In this document: piece by piece, positions 47,965 to 57,286 of the stretch
How the letters are laid out: every line of letters begins with the position of its first letter
Numbering within the stretch: the stretch's first letter is position 1
Origin: Leptospira fainei serovar Hurstbridge str. BUT 6
Lineage (GTDB): Bacteria > Spirochaetota > Leptospiria > Leptospirales > Leptospiraceae
Length of the DNA: 64,000 bases
NCBI RefSeq assembly: GCF_000306235.2
Contig: NZ_AKWZ02000010.1
Coordinates: forward strand, 1,488,001-1,552,000
Reading direction: 5' to 3'
Program-made: the position numbers and the translations under genes
Notes under the pieces: model-generated
What the model saw: the letters and a program-made list of their open reading frames with translations, nothing else
Told to the model about the DNA's origin: nothing
Databases searched by the model: none

Positions 47965-48174
47965 TTAGGTGTAATGTTCTAGCTCCTGCGGAGAAAGTTT
48001 GTCGAATATTTCCCCGCACTTAGTGCACTGGAAGGCGACTTCTTTAGGTTTAGAGGAAATACCGAATAGAATCAAGAACCACGCGGATTTTGAATAGGTT
48101 TTGAGCTCTTTTACAAAGGGAGAATTTCGAGTAGTTCCGCAGGTTCGACAATGAGGCGCTTCTGATCCGTTCAC
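47965..48174 (-). CDS. Small zinc-ribbon protein
   Basis: The protein has two knuckles, HCRTCGTTR near the N-terminus and FQCTKCGEIFDKL near the C-terminus, joined by a hydrophobic stretch (AWFLILFGI). Together they would bind one zinc. The open frame extends up to a GTG at 48252, but that lies inside the terminator of the cytochrome gene. The GTG at 48174 is therefore taken as the start (69 aa), with low certainty. Function unknown. Confidence 0.55.
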   Translation of the reverse strand: MNGSEAPHCRTCGTTRNSPFVKELKTYSKSAWFLILFGISSKPKEVAFQCTKCGEIFDKLSPQELEHYT

Positions 48175-48231
48175 ATTTCCAGCATTAGAGGAGGGCGGAA
48201 AAGTTCCAGAAGAAAAGCCCGTACAGCGGAG

Positions 48232-48258
48232 AAAAGGGTGGGGAACCCCCACCCTTTT
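48232..48258 (-). terminator. Bidirectional intrinsic terminator of the cytochrome gene
   Basis: AAAAGGGTGGGG (48232-48243) and CCCCACCCTTTT (48247-48258) form a perfect 12-bp stem with a 3-nt loop, just past the cytochrome c stop on the minus strand. The T4 and A4 ends make it work in both directions. Confidence 0.75.
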
Positions 48259-48263
48259 AGGGA

Positions 48264-48677
48264 TTAGTTTTGTGCGAGGTGGATTACGTATTTTGCGACT
48301 AATTTAAGTTTATCGTCGCCTAGATACTTAAAGGCCACCATCGTACCGCCTGGAATTCCGTTATTTAACGTTTTTAGAATACCGGCTTCGGTCGGTCCGT
48401 TCTTCCATTCTTTCGCAGGAGCCTTATAATTACGCGGTTTAGGATTAAGGTTCGCTGCTGCGAGTCCGTCTCCGGCGCCTTTTTCACCGTGGCAAGATGC
48501 ACAGTTTGCTGCAAAAATTTCTTTTCCCTGCTCCAATTCAGGAGTAAGGGCAGGAGCCGCGGTAGCAGCAGGCGCAGCCGCTTCTTTTTTGGATTCGTTT
48601 TTATCACCACAGTTCAGAACCAGAGCCAAAGCGAGGACGGTCGCAGAGGCGGAAATTAATAGAGCCCGATTTTTCAT
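48264..48677 (-). CDS. Lipoprotein class I cytochrome c
   Basis: This periplasmic monohaem cytochrome has a lipoprotein signal ending LALVLNC and a long Ala/Pro/Lys linker. The haem motif is CASCH in ANCASCHGEKGAGDG, and a candidate axial methionine lies in GGTMVAF. It probably shuttles electrons to a terminal oxidase or peroxidase. The frame starts at 48746, but the ATG at 48677 follows AAGGAG and gives a compact signal peptide (137 aa). Confidence 0.85.
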   Translation of the reverse strand: MKNRALLISASATVLALALVLNCGDKNESKKEAAAPAATAAPALTPELEQGKEIFAANCASCHGEKGAGDGLAAANLNPKPRNYKAPAKEWKNGPTEAGILKTLNNGIPGGTMVAFKYLGDDKLKLVAKYVIHLAQN

Positions 48678-48860
48678 GGACTTCTCCTTTTTCATGGTTC
48701 CATCTTTCTCCGTTAGGATTGGAAAGCAAAGGAATTTTTTTGTCACAGAAACGTCCGAGAAACTTGACCTATATCAATGAGAAAATAATTTTCCAAGGCG
48801 GAAGAACGATCTCAAAGAAATTTGCGACCGCATTCCTTTATCGAATCCGGTAGCATTGGT

Positions 48861-49220
48861 TCATTGGATAGGTTTAAAGATGGATCCTGTTTTTGGTTCC
48901 ATCCTATCGAATATGACAGGCATATCGATCGTAACGGATTCTGTGACGGGTTTTCCTTCCGATTGACCTTCCAAGATGCACATCGTTTTTGCGCCTTCCT
49001 CTAGATCGATGACGGCAAGGACATACGGAGCTCGCGAAGCTAGATGACCGAAACCTACATGAACGACCGTGTAGGTGTAGATTTTTCCCTTTCCGCTAAA
49101 GACTTTTTCCTGTAAGGAATCACTTCCGCAGCGAGTGCAAGCGACTGCCGGTTCAGTCATTTCAAATCCGCAAGAAGTACATTTCTTTCCTTTGAGTACG
49201 TTTAGTTCTATAGTCTCCAT
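48861..49220 (-). CDS. DUF35 OB-fold protein, thiolase partner
   Basis: This 119-aa protein has an N-terminal rubredoxin-like zinc ribbon (CTSCGFEM...CTRCGSDSL) followed by an OB fold (GKGKIYTYTVVHVGF). DUF35 proteins are partners of SCP-x/HMG-type thiolases, as in sterol side-chain lyases and archaeal acetoacetyl-CoA systems. It starts 2 nt after the thiolase gene ends, which fits that role. Confidence 0.87.
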   Translation of the reverse strand: METIELNVLKGKKCTSCGFEMTEPAVACTRCGSDSLQEKVFSGKGKIYTYTVVHVGFGHLASRAPYVLAVIDLEEGAKTMCILEGQSEGKPVTESVTIDMPVIFDRMEPKTGSIFKPIQ

Positions 49221-49222
49221 TT

Positions 49223-50386
49223 CTACTCGCCTCTCTGCAGAATATGCACAATACTGACGGCGCCAGGACCGCCCAAAACGTGAGTGAGTGCGGTTCGCGC
49301 ATTTGCGACCTGCCGTTTTTCGGCTTGGTTCCTTAATTGGAATGTCATTTCTACGACTTGTCCGACTCCGGTGGCGCCGACAGGATGGCCCTTTGCTTTC
49401 AAGCCGCCGGAAGTATTGACCGGTAATTTTCCGCCAAGACGAGTATGTCCATCCATAGTAAACGGACCGCCTTTTCCCTTTTCCACGAAGCCCAGATCCT
49501 CTATATTGATGATCTCGGTGATCGTAAAACAGTCATGGCATTCCAGAACATCGATATCTTTTCTTTCCAAACCCGACATCTTGAACGCCTCTGCAGCGGC
49601 TTGAAGCGAGGCCGGAAAACTTACCGAATCTTTCTTTAAAGCCACATTAAAGTAATCTCCGCCGATTCCTGATCCTTTTACTAAAATGTAATCCTTTCTC
49701 AACGATTTCGCTTTTTCTTTTGTCGTAATAATTACGGCGGCGGACGCGTCCGTCACTAAGGAGACATCATGAAACCCGAATGGAGTTGTGACCATTCTCG
49801 CTCTCATGATATTATTAAACGAAATTTCTTTTTGTTTATGAGCGAAAGGGTTTAAGCTCCCGTGAAAGTAATTTTTTTCTGCGACCTTTGATAACATTTC
49901 CTTAGTCGTACCGAATTCGTGCATGTGTCGGGTCGCATTGAGTGCAAAACCCGACGGCCCCGAAATACAGTATCCGCCTTCCACGTCTTGGTCCTGTCCA
50001 CGCGCGACGATTTCCATAGTAGTTTCAGGGTCCAGGCCGTTCATCTTTTCTACTCCCAAAACTAGAACGGTATCGTACAACCCCGACGCGACCGCAAGAA
50101 ATCCCTGCCTCATTGCGATTCCACCGGAAGCACAAGCGCCTTCGGTTCTTATCGCCGGCCTATCGCCTAATCCTAGTAAGTTGGCTGCGTAAGAACCCAT
50201 CGTATTCTGAGAGTTGAATTCATTACCCGCATAATTTCCCACATAGACGGCTTGAATTTCCTTCCGATCGATTCCCGAGTCCTTAATGGCTCCGTTGCCC
50301 GCTTCGGTTACCAAATCCCTAAGCGTTCTGTCTTTATGATTTCCATGGAGCGTCTCGTATGCTCCTACGATCGCGACTTCTCTCAT
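49223..50386 (-). CDS. Thiolase-family protein (SCP-x type)
   Basis: The 387-aa protein has the thiolase fold with the nucleophile region EGACASGGIAMRQGFLAV. The C-terminal motifs are NTSGGLKAKGHPVGATG (His) and LECHDCFTITEII, the last typical of SCP-x-like rather than biosynthetic thiolases. It probably cleaves or condenses a specific acyl-CoA together with the DUF35 protein. It sits 4 nt after the SDR gene. Confidence 0.87.
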   Translation of the reverse strand: MREVAIVGAYETLHGNHKDRTLRDLVTEAGNGAIKDSGIDRKEIQAVYVGNYAGNEFNSQNTMGSYAANLLGLGDRPAIRTEGACASGGIAMRQGFLAVASGLYDTVLVLGVEKMNGLDPETTMEIVARGQDQDVEGGYCISGPSGFALNATRHMHEFGTTKEMLSKVAEKNYFHGSLNPFAHKQKEISFNNIMRARMVTTPFGFHDVSLVTDASAAVIITTKEKAKSLRKDYILVKGSGIGGDYFNVALKKDSVSFPASLQAAAEAFKMSGLERKDIDVLECHDCFTITEIINIEDLGFVEKGKGGPFTMDGHTRLGGKLPVNTSGGLKAKGHPVGATGVGQVVEMTFQLRNQAEKRQVANARTALTHVLGGPGAVSIVHILQRGE

Positions 50387-50390
50387 GCGA

Positions 50391-51158
50391 TTATAAACCT
50401 ATCCCTGCGCCGCCGTCCACACGGAGATACGTTCCGGTGATGTACGACGCCTTATCCGACAGGAAGAATTCTACCGCGTTCGCGATTTCTTGCTGCGTTC
50501 CCGGCCTCTTTAACGGAATGAACGAAGGGTCCGTTAGTTTCTTTTGAACCTCTTCGGAAAGGGAGGATGTCATATCCGTTTGAACATAGCCGGGGCATAC
50601 CGCATTTACCAATACACCGCGACCGGAGAATTCTCTTGCAGCGACTTTCGTTAATGCAATAACGGCGGCCTTAGAAGAGGAATAGTTTGCTTGGCCGGGT
50701 TGTCCGGTTAGGCCTGACAATGAAGAAATATTTACGATCCTCGCTGAAGGCGCTTTCAGAAGCAATTTTGAAGCGGACTTAGTCATAAGGAAAACGCCTT
50801 TTGCATTTACGTCCATGACGAAATCGAATTCTTGCTCAGTCATACGAATGAATAAATTGTCTTTTAAAACTCCGGCATTATTTACTAAGAAGTCCAATTT
50901 GCCGAATTTGTCTTTCACGGCCGCGATGACTGCATCGCAATCTTCCGGTTTGGTAACGTTTGCAGCGACTCCGATCGCTTTTACCCCGAATTCTTTAGCG
51001 ATCTCAGCGGCAGCTTGCTCTATATGCTCCTTATTTAAATCGGCGACAACGATATCTCCGCCTTCTTTCGCGATCGTATTTGCAATCGCTCTTCCTAATC
51101 CTCTTGGAGAAGCAGCTCCGGTAATTAATGCGACTTTGCCTTCGAATTGTTTTGCCAT
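50391..51158 (-). CDS. Short-chain dehydrogenase, FabG-like
   Basis: The 255-aa SDR has [14 protein letters not shown] (cofactor loop), [11 protein letters not shown], the catalytic Ser in [16 protein letters not shown] (Tyr-x-x-x-Lys) and the C-terminal [12 protein letters not shown]. It probably oxidises or reduces a 3-hydroxy/3-oxo acyl thioester. It is the first gene of the SDR-thiolase-DUF35 operon, supporting an acyl-CoA chain-shortening or building step. Confidence 0.87.
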   Translation of the reverse strand: MAKQFEGKVALITGAASPRGLGRAIANTIAKEGGDIVVADLNKEHIEQAAAEIAKEFGVKAIGVAANVTKPEDCDAVIAAVKDKFGKLDFLVNNAGVLKDNLFIRMTEQEFDFVMDVNAKGVFLMTKSASKLLLKAPSARIVNISSLSGLTGQPGQANYSSSKAAVIALTKVAAREFSGRGVLVNAVCPGYVQTDMTSSLSEEVQKKLTDPSFIPLKRPGTQQEIANAVEFFLSDKASYITGTYLRVDGGAGIGL

Positions 51159-51509
51159 TATTGGATTCCTCTTAATAGTTTCGAATTAGATCCGTTCCCG
51201 GAAAGGTTATGAAACCGTTTTTCTTTCTTAATAGAACGATTGTTCTGGCTAAACTTCATTTTATACCGTCCTGCCGACAAGGAAAATTCCAATTCTAATT
51301 TTTCGATAAAACGCTGTTCGGTCGATTTGAACATTTGTTCGCATTCATTCATCTTTATCGGTGTGGATTATTTCGATTCGTTTTTCAAAATGAATGAATG
51401 GAAAGAAACTCCCGATTCGCTAATAGATTTGTCGTAACTCTATTCACTTATATTTTTGAACGTTTAAAACCTATTGCCATCACGGAGTGTATCGTTCAAA
51501 ACGGAAAAG
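51159..51509. other. Divergent promoter region
   Basis: This 351-bp spacer lies between the divergent SDR and carboxylesterase genes. It contains no convincing gene: short frames here lack ribosome-binding sites. No clear operator palindrome is seen. Confidence 0.5.
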
Positions 51510-52211
51510 ATGTCTCTCAATATTCCGTTAGAACAGATCGGTCCTCTGAAGGCGGCTCGGATCAAAGGCGATCCAAACGGTCCGTACGTGATTTTCTTTC
51601 ACGGTTATGGTGCGAACGCTTACGATCTTCTTCCGCTTTACTCTTATATGGATGTTCCTATAGGAACGAATTTTATTTTTCCGGACGGTATCCTGGAAAT
51701 TCCCTTAATGCCAGGCTATAACGGAAGGGCCTGGTTTCCGATCGATATGGAAGCGTTGCAACGGGCAATGATGGCCGGGGGGTATCGTGATTTTTCGGAT
51801 CGTTATCCGCAAGGGTTGGCTGAAGCGAGAGAAAAGGCCGTGCAAATGATCGAGGCTCTGAATGTTCCGATGGATCGAATCGTTATAGGAGGGTTTAGTC
51901 AAGGTTCGATGCTCGCGACCGATATCACTCTCCGAGCCGAAACAAAACCGAAAGGCTTAGTTATACTTTCCGGCACTCTAATCGATGAACCGGAATGGTC
52001 TCGGTTAGCCAAAAAGACTCCAGGTTATCCTTTTTTTCAAAGCCATGGTCGAATGGACCCCGTCCTAGGTTACCCTGCGGCAAAGAAACTGGAAACTTTA
52101 TTAAAAGAAGCGGGCTGGGAGGGAGAGTTGTTGGCGTTTCCTGGTGGACATGAAATCCCGGAGGTAGTACTCCTCGCTATGAACCGTTATTTAAAAGATC
52201 TCATGCAATGA
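51510..52211 (+). CDS. Phospholipase/carboxylesterase-family alpha/beta hydrolase
   Basis: The 233-aa alpha/beta hydrolase has the oxyanion region [15 protein letters not shown] and the catalytic triad in [10 protein letters not shown] (Ser), GRMDPVLGY (Asp) and GGHEIP (His). This is the Abhydrolase_2 (lysophospholipase/acyl-protein thioesterase) family. The frame starts at a TTG at 51474, but the ATG at 51510 follows GGAAAAG and fits the family N-terminus. Its stop overlaps the next ATG (ATGA). Confidence 0.85.
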   Translation: MSLNIPLEQIGPLKAARIKGDPNGPYVIFFHGYGANAYDLLPLYSYMDVPIGTNFIFPDGILEIPLMPGYNGRAWFPIDMEALQRAMMAGGYRDFSDRYPQGLAEAREKAVQMIEALNVPMDRIVIGGFSQGSMLATDITLRAETKPKGLVILSGTLIDEPEWSRLAKKTPGYPFFQSHGRMDPVLGYPAAKKLETLLKEAGWEGELLAFPGGHEIPEVVLLAMNRYLKDLMQ

Positions 52212-52876
52212 CTTATTTGATCGAAAAGTATATCGCGCTCAAAAATAAGTATCGGAACTACGATACTAAGGAAGCCCTGAAACGGATGCAGGCTTTTCGG
52301 ATCGCGTTGAAGGAGCTGGAAGATAAAGGATTTCGAACGGGTGTGGAGATCCTTGGTTCGATCAATTTTGGCATCGTTGAGCCGTCTTCGGATGTCGATT
52401 GTATTCTTCTACATTATTGCGATCTTCATAAGGACGAATGTCCGGAATATTGCCCCAACTTTTTATACGAAGCGGAAGAGATTAAAACGAGTCTTCGTAA
52501 ACGCTTAAAAGACGAAAATCTAAAAGTGGAGTTCTTGGATTGTATCAATTTGAGAATGGTGGAAAAAGCTCTTGAATCGGGACATTTAAAGGAACACGAG
52601 GTTTTACGACGACTTCTCTTTTATAGAACGATAGGTCGCCCCGTCAATAGGCCGCTCTTTATCCCGTATTGCGAAAAATTGGAAGAAAACGAAGAGTATA
52701 TTAAGGAAATCTTAGAGTGGGGCTCGGAAGCTTTACAATCATATCTAGGCACGTCGAGACATCGTTTTTCGTTTAACAAATACAATGAAAGAATCGAGAG
52801 TTCCGGGCTTCAATTGCCTCTCGGATTGAAAGAAGAACTTGCAAGCTATCTGGAAGAAGGGGAGAAAATACCCTAA
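52208..52876 (+). CDS. Nucleotidyltransferase-fold protein
   Basis: The 222-aa protein carries the polymerase-beta-type motif [21 protein letters not shown], with the paired aspartates of the metal site, and a later FLDCINLRM that may provide the third carboxylate. The rest is helical. It may transfer a nucleotide to RNA, a protein or a small molecule, and the target is unknown. It is translationally coupled to the esterase gene. Confidence 0.75.
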   Translation: MTYLIEKYIALKNKYRNYDTKEALKRMQAFRIALKELEDKGFRTGVEILGSINFGIVEPSSDVDCILLHYCDLHKDECPEYCPNFLYEAEEIKTSLRKRLKDENLKVEFLDCINLRMVEKALESGHLKEHEVLRRLLFYRTIGRPVNRPLFIPYCEKLEENEEYIKEILEWGSEALQSYLGTSRHRFSFNKYNERIESSGLQLPLGLKEELASYLEEGEKIP

Positions 52877-52903
52877 GTCGGTCAAACTTCGATCAATGTC
52901 GGC

Positions 52904-53269
52904 TTATTTATAGAGATGTTGATCCTGGATATAATCGATTCCGTTTTTCTTTAAGTAATCGATTCCCCATTCGCTTAAAAATTCGAATAACGGCGCCAAC
53001 GATCGGCCGAAGTCGGTCAGAGAATACTCCACCCGTAACGGTCTTTCGGAAATAACATCTCGATTTAAAAGTTTGTTTCCTTCCAATTCCTTTAATTGTT
53101 GAACCAAGACTTTTTCCGAAATTCCCGGCAAGTTGATCTTTATATCTTTGTAACTTTTATGTTTGAAGTGATAGAGATGAGATAGTATCAATATCTTCCA
53201 TTTTCCGGTGAAAAAACTGAGAGATACGTCTACCGGACAAGTAAAGGTTTTATTATTTAGCTCAATCAT
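52904..53269 (-). CDS. HxlR-family transcriptional regulator
   Basis: The 121-aa winged-helix protein has CPVDVSLSFFTGKWKILILSHLY, the HxlR signature with Cys11, then FKHKSYKDIKINLPGISEKVLVQQLKELE and the wing RPLRVEYSLTDFGRSL. The N-terminal cysteine can act as a redox or aldehyde sensor in this family. The CDGSH gene lies 130 bp upstream on the same strand. Confidence 0.88.
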   Translation of the reverse strand: MIELNNKTFTCPVDVSLSFFTGKWKILILSHLYHFKHKSYKDIKINLPGISEKVLVQQLKELEGNKLLNRDVISERPLRVEYSLTDFGRSLAPLFEFLSEWGIDYLKKNGIDYIQDQHLYK

Positions 53270-53398
53270 GACTCTGACCGTGTTTGCAATATGAAAAAGT
53301 TTGATTTCTCTTTAAATCGTTATCGTGATTGCGAGTCGGATGCAATCCATATATAGACTGCATTGATTTATGGGACTTCGCTGAACTCGGAAAATTAA

Positions 53399-54028
53399 TT
53401 ACTCCGACAAAAATTTAATTTTCTTATGCGTTCCGTCGCAATACGGCTTATTGGAAGAGCCGCCGCATCTACACAAGTATGCTTCTTCGATACGATCGAT
53501 CATATGACCCGTGCCGGTGCAAATTTCAAGATTTCCTTGTATTTTCAAAGGACCATTTTTAGTAGGAGTGATCAATAGCTTACCATTTCGGGTGACAAGC
53601 GTTTTCGGCTCTAACGCAGCGGCGGGTTCTCCGGTCGCCATGAATTGGATGGTAGTATGACTGCTATCGCAGAACGGTTTATTCTTAGACGCTCCGCATC
53701 GGCAAAGAGTGGCTCTAAACTCCAATCCATGTCCGACAATATCCATATCGGCGTTAAATGCGAGCGGCCCGTTTTCACGAACGCGAACTACATTTACGAT
53801 AGGCGCGGTTTCGGATGTACTTGAATTTGTTTCGAATTTAATCGCTCCCGAAGGACAATTGAGGGCCAATTGTTTGATTTCCTCCTCCGAGGCTCGATCG
53901 GGGTAAATCCAATCTCCATCGACGTTAGGAACGAATACGTCGGGTCGACTCAATACACAATTACGAGAGTGGATGCATTTTTTCCCGTCGAAAAAGATAG
54001 TTACACTTTTGCCTTTTATCGTGTCCAT
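53399..54028 (-). CDS. Fused Fer4_19 and double-CDGSH iron-sulfur protein
   Basis: The 209-aa protein contains three potential Fe-S modules. The first is an N-terminal divergent ferredoxin (Fer4_19) with Cys18, Cys24 and Cys58 in NCPSGAIKF. Two CDGSH domains follow, with ligands Cys109, Cys111, Cys120, His124 and Cys186, Cys188, Cys197, His201. CDGSH centres hold 2Fe-2S clusters with one histidine ligand and can transfer clusters or electrons. No export signal is present, so it is cytoplasmic. The nearby HxlR regulator may control it. Confidence 0.88.
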   Translation of the reverse strand: MDTIKGKSVTIFFDGKKCIHSRNCVLSRPDVFVPNVDGDWIYPDRASEEEIKQLALNCPSGAIKFETNSSTSETAPIVNVVRVRENGPLAFNADMDIVGHGLEFRATLCRCGASKNKPFCDSSHTTIQFMATGEPAAALEPKTLVTRNGKLLITPTKNGPLKIQGNLEICTGTGHMIDRIEEAYLCRCGGSSNKPYCDGTHKKIKFLSE

Positions 54029-54161
54029 AGGGATCAGCCTCTTGCTTTTAAATTATCTTGGATAAATTCCGCGCTTCCTAAAAAAATCCGATTTACCGAA
54101 GCAGTATATTATCTATTTAAAATATATTTTTAAACGAGAACATCCCGCCGAAAATTCGATC

Positions 54162-55172
54162 TCACAGCAAAATATTATTTACCGGTTCTAATTTCGAAGG
54201 TAATTCAGTTTCACCCAAAAATTCGCGTAAGTCAATTTCAATATTTCTACAGATCGCCGTCATAGGGATATCGTTAATAGCGTTTTCAAAAGGATTTTCA
54301 CTATCATCGCCGATCTGTTCGGTCACCATAAAAACCCAGGAAATGAGAATATGCGAGGGAATCATAAGCCATACAACGGTATCACTCGCTTTTTCAAATT
54401 CACTCAAAAGGCCGAACGGAAGCAGAAGTATAAAAATCCAGACGAATACTTTACTAAAATACGAATATTGTCGAGGTAACGGAAATAATTTAATACTTTC
54501 ACATTCTCCTTGGCATCGGTAGTTCTCCGTGATTACTTGGGCCATCTCGAATTTCGCCGTCGTTTCTAAAATTCCTAAATCATTCAGTTCCGTTAATCGG
54601 GCGTATTGCCGGTTCAGTATATGCGCGGCTACGTTCGTTTTTGTTTCAAGGAATGAAATTTCAGATTCATCTAAAAAGGGGATTAATTCGTCCCTCATAC
54701 TCTTTTTCGTTTCAAGATGCGATTGCGTGACAAGCTTTCGCGAGGTATCCGTCTTGCTACGCGTATTAGACATCCGTAATTGGTATCGCAATGCGTTCGT
54801 AAAAGCAATTTGCCGATAGACCAGCTCTTTCCTGATTAGATGGAGCTCGGCTTCCTGCGAGGAATTTTCGGGAAGCTGATTGCGTATGTGATGCAAAACC
54901 GTCGAAGCCCAGTTGCGACTGTTATTTACGATTCGGCCCCATGTCTGTTGCGCTTCCCAGAGACGATCGTAGGAGGAGTTATTCTTGAATCCTAGGAAAA
55001 ACGCTACGACCATTCCGATCAGACTGATCGGCAAGAAAGGAAGACCGGCAGTTTCGAATCCGAAGCATTTCACTAGTAAGTAAACGGAGCCGGAGATGGA
55101 GGCATAAATTAAAAGCATTTTCCAGGCATAGTGGAACATGATTGCGGGCTTTATGGAACGAGCAGTATACAT
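54162..55172 (-). CDS. Bestrophin-family (RFP-TM) membrane protein
   Basis: The 336-aa protein matches the bestrophin/UPF0187 family: an N-terminal membrane pair, then LGFKNNSSYDRLWEAQQTWGRIVNNSRNWA, the core of the family, and a C-terminal EQIGDDSENPFENAINDIPMTAICRNIEIDL. Family members form pentameric anion or cation channels. The gene starts 1 nt after the truncated globin stop, so the two are one operon. Confidence 0.9.
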   Translation of the reverse strand: MYTARSIKPAIMFHYAWKMLLIYASISGSVYLLVKCFGFETAGLPFLPISLIGMVVAFFLGFKNNSSYDRLWEAQQTWGRIVNNSRNWASTVLHHIRNQLPENSSQEAELHLIRKELVYRQIAFTNALRYQLRMSNTRSKTDTSRKLVTQSHLETKKSMRDELIPFLDESEISFLETKTNVAAHILNRQYARLTELNDLGILETTAKFEMAQVITENYRCQGECESIKLFPLPRQYSYFSKVFVWIFILLLPFGLLSEFEKASDTVVWLMIPSHILISWVFMVTEQIGDDSENPFENAINDIPMTAICRNIEIDLREFLGETELPSKLEPVNNILL

Positions 55173-55173
55173 T

Positions 55174-55653
55174 TTACTCCGGTAAATAAGGGCCGCCAGG
55201 TTCTCCCCATCCCCATTTCGGCATCGGCTCGTTCGGATTCATAAGCAGTTCGTCGGTGTTCGAGTTATTTACCGCGATTCTTGTTCCCCATTCTATATAA
55301 GCGACGAACGCAGATCTAAATTCGGGATCGCTGGGAAGATCAATCTCGTCTGCGGTTTCTAAGAGCAATCGTATCCATTGCTTTCTTTGATCTTCCGTTA
55401 AACGCTTCGAAAGATGCTTTTGAATCATTTCGTAATGACTTCCCTCTTTCGAACTGTAAATTTTTGGACCTCCGAAAACTTCGGCGATAAAATGCGCCAC
55501 TCTCTGTTGGTGCTCCGGAGACATATGCTTAAAGACGGGCTCTAATAAATCATCCTGTAAAACTTTCTGATAGAAAAGTTTCGTTAGTTTCTCGAAAGCC
55601 GGCAATCCGCCGGCCCATTCATATAAGGACGGGATTTTCTTTTTTTCATTCAT
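55174..55653 (-). CDS. Group II truncated haemoglobin
   Basis: The 159-aa protein follows group II truncated globins: LYEWAGGLPAFEKLTKLFYQKVLQDDLLEPVF, then VAHFIAEVFGGPKIYSSKEGSHYEMIQKHLSKRLTEDQRKQWIRL with the proximal His in QKHLS, and the C-terminal PMPKWGWG. It may handle oxygen, NO or H2O2. It lies immediately upstream of the bestrophin gene. Confidence 0.9.
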   Translation of the reverse strand: MNEKKKIPSLYEWAGGLPAFEKLTKLFYQKVLQDDLLEPVFKHMSPEHQQRVAHFIAEVFGGPKIYSSKEGSHYEMIQKHLSKRLTEDQRKQWIRLLLETADEIDLPSDPEFRSAFVAYIEWGTRIAVNNSNTDELLMNPNEPMPKWGWGEPGGPYLPE

Positions 55654-55827
55654 AGTAGTTTAAATAAATGTTAAGTTTCGTAAAACGGACTTACCGATAA
55701 GTAAGCCCGCGTTAAGAAAGGATCAATTTATATGAACATCGAGCCCCGGTTTCGGTATTCGTCAACAGGAATAAGTCGATTTCTATTAGGGAAAAAAGGA
55801 GAAATTTGCGGAGAAGGGATTACTTTT

Positions 55828-56550
55828 TTACGACGGTGTTTTTACTTTCTCGGTGACCTGGACCGGATCGGATAGATGACGTATATCCATTCCGGTGTTA
55901 AGGCGCACGAGCTCTTCGGCGATGTTTACCGCATAGTCGCCGGCTCGTTCGATTCCTAAGATTATTCTGTATAAATCGGCGAATTGGTTTTTGTCCAGCC
56001 TAGGGTCCATCACGAATTTTAGAAAGGCGCCGTTACAAAGGTTGTTCAATTCTTCTTCGACAGTATGAACCGAACCATAGAATCGGTTCTTTTCCTCGAC
56101 AAGAGATTCTACTGCCATTCCGACAAGAGTTACGACTCGGGAGAGCATTTTATCAAGGATTTCCTCCTGACGAAAAAATCCCTTCGGTAGCAATCCTCTT
56201 CTGTAGCACGTAGCGCAGTTTACGATCTGGTCCCCCATTCTTTCCAAATTGCGGTTAATTCTGATTGCGGACAGAGCAAATCGAAGCGGGTCTTTCTTTA
56301 ACACGACTTCGCCGTCTACTTGGTCCATTCCCAATAAATTACGATTAGCAACAGCCTCTAAAATCGCATTCTGCGAAAGGTTATCATTCTGTTTTTCTAA
56401 ACTATCAATCAAGTCGTCGCGTTCTATCACTTGCTTTGCTAGATCCGGATTTTCCTGTTCGATCGCATCGCCAAAAACTAAAATCTGCTCCAGACATAAT
56501 TCGGCCATAGCGTACAAGTTGCGTCTGAGATAATCGAATTTAGAAGCCAT
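55828..56550 (-). CDS. phoU: PhoU-family protein
   Basis: The 240-aa all-helical protein has two PhoU half-repeats with the conserved metal-binding motifs, [13 protein letters not shown] and [15 protein letters not shown]. PhoU tunes the phosphate-sensing kinase and the Pst transporter. No pst or phoR genes are adjacent, so the target is uncertain. Confidence 0.87.
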   Translation of the reverse strand: MASKFDYLRRNLYAMAELCLEQILVFGDAIEQENPDLAKQVIERDDLIDSLEKQNDNLSQNAILEAVANRNLLGMDQVDGEVVLKKDPLRFALSAIRINRNLERMGDQIVNCATCYRRGLLPKGFFRQEEILDKMLSRVVTLVGMAVESLVEEKNRFYGSVHTVEEELNNLCNGAFLKFVMDPRLDKNQFADLYRIILGIERAGDYAVNIAEELVRLNTGMDIRHLSDPVQVTEKVKTPS

Positions 56551-56761
56551 CTGATAAGCGAACCAGTCAGAATGTAGTCGTAATTTCGATCAAGGTCAAG
56601 ATGATTTTTTCCTTAGAAGAACTTTGTAACATATCTCTCGGATATCGAAGCGTAGATCCCGTTTCTACTACGTTTATATCGGCGTAACGAGAAAAATCTC
56701 AGTAGCGCCGGCACAGTTGTATCTCCATGTCTTACAAGAATCTAATGTAATCGAGCGAGGC

Positions 56762-57178
56762 CTATGGTAGGCTCTGTATAAGAAGGTAGAGCATCGAAAC
56801 AAAAGAAGCGTATTGAAGTAAGAATCCTGTAAATCGGATATTTACGGGCCATTCGCCGCCCCCACTTAGGTGTGCGGATGTTTGGAGAATTCTAGATGCG
56901 AATGCGGTCCATGCGAATAAATCAAACATGGCCGGATTAGGATCCAATATTGCCCCTGCAAAAACTAGAACCGCAAAGATAGGTAGATTCTCTAAACAAT
57001 TTAAATGGGCCCGATATAATCTCCAGTAGAAGTCGCTTCCGTGTTGGATCCACGCAGGAAACTCGTTCGATTTCTTCTTTCCTGTAAGCACTAGGGTTAC
57101 TCGAAATAGAATAATTCCGAAACCTAAAAGCAAGGTCCAGCTCGTAAATGATAAGAGAGCGTGTAAGGAACTGTACAT
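56762..57178 (-). CDS. MAPEG-family membrane protein
   Basis: The 138-aa protein has four transmembrane segments and the MAPEG motif RLYRAHLNCLENLPIFAVLVF. Eukaryotic relatives are glutathione-dependent, membrane-bound eicosanoid and detoxification enzymes. Bacterial members are largely uncharacterised. Monocistronic. Confidence 0.85.
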   Translation of the reverse strand: MYSSLHALLSFTSWTLLLGFGIILFRVTLVLTGKKKSNEFPAWIQHGSDFYWRLYRAHLNCLENLPIFAVLVFAGAILDPNPAMFDLFAWTAFASRILQTSAHLSGGGEWPVNIRFTGFLLQYASFVSMLYLLIQSLP

Positions 57179-57286
57179 AGTCCGTTAATAGAAAGTGAAG
57201 TCGCTTCGCTGGCAAGAATAATTTAACGTCGTCATCATGACGAAAATCACTATGTTTGTTCTTTCAGTAGCGATTCGAAATGATCG

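Noticed and set aside
48175..48252. Longer start of the zinc-ribbon protein at GTG 48252
   Set aside because: It lies inside the perfect terminator hairpin of the upstream cytochrome gene.
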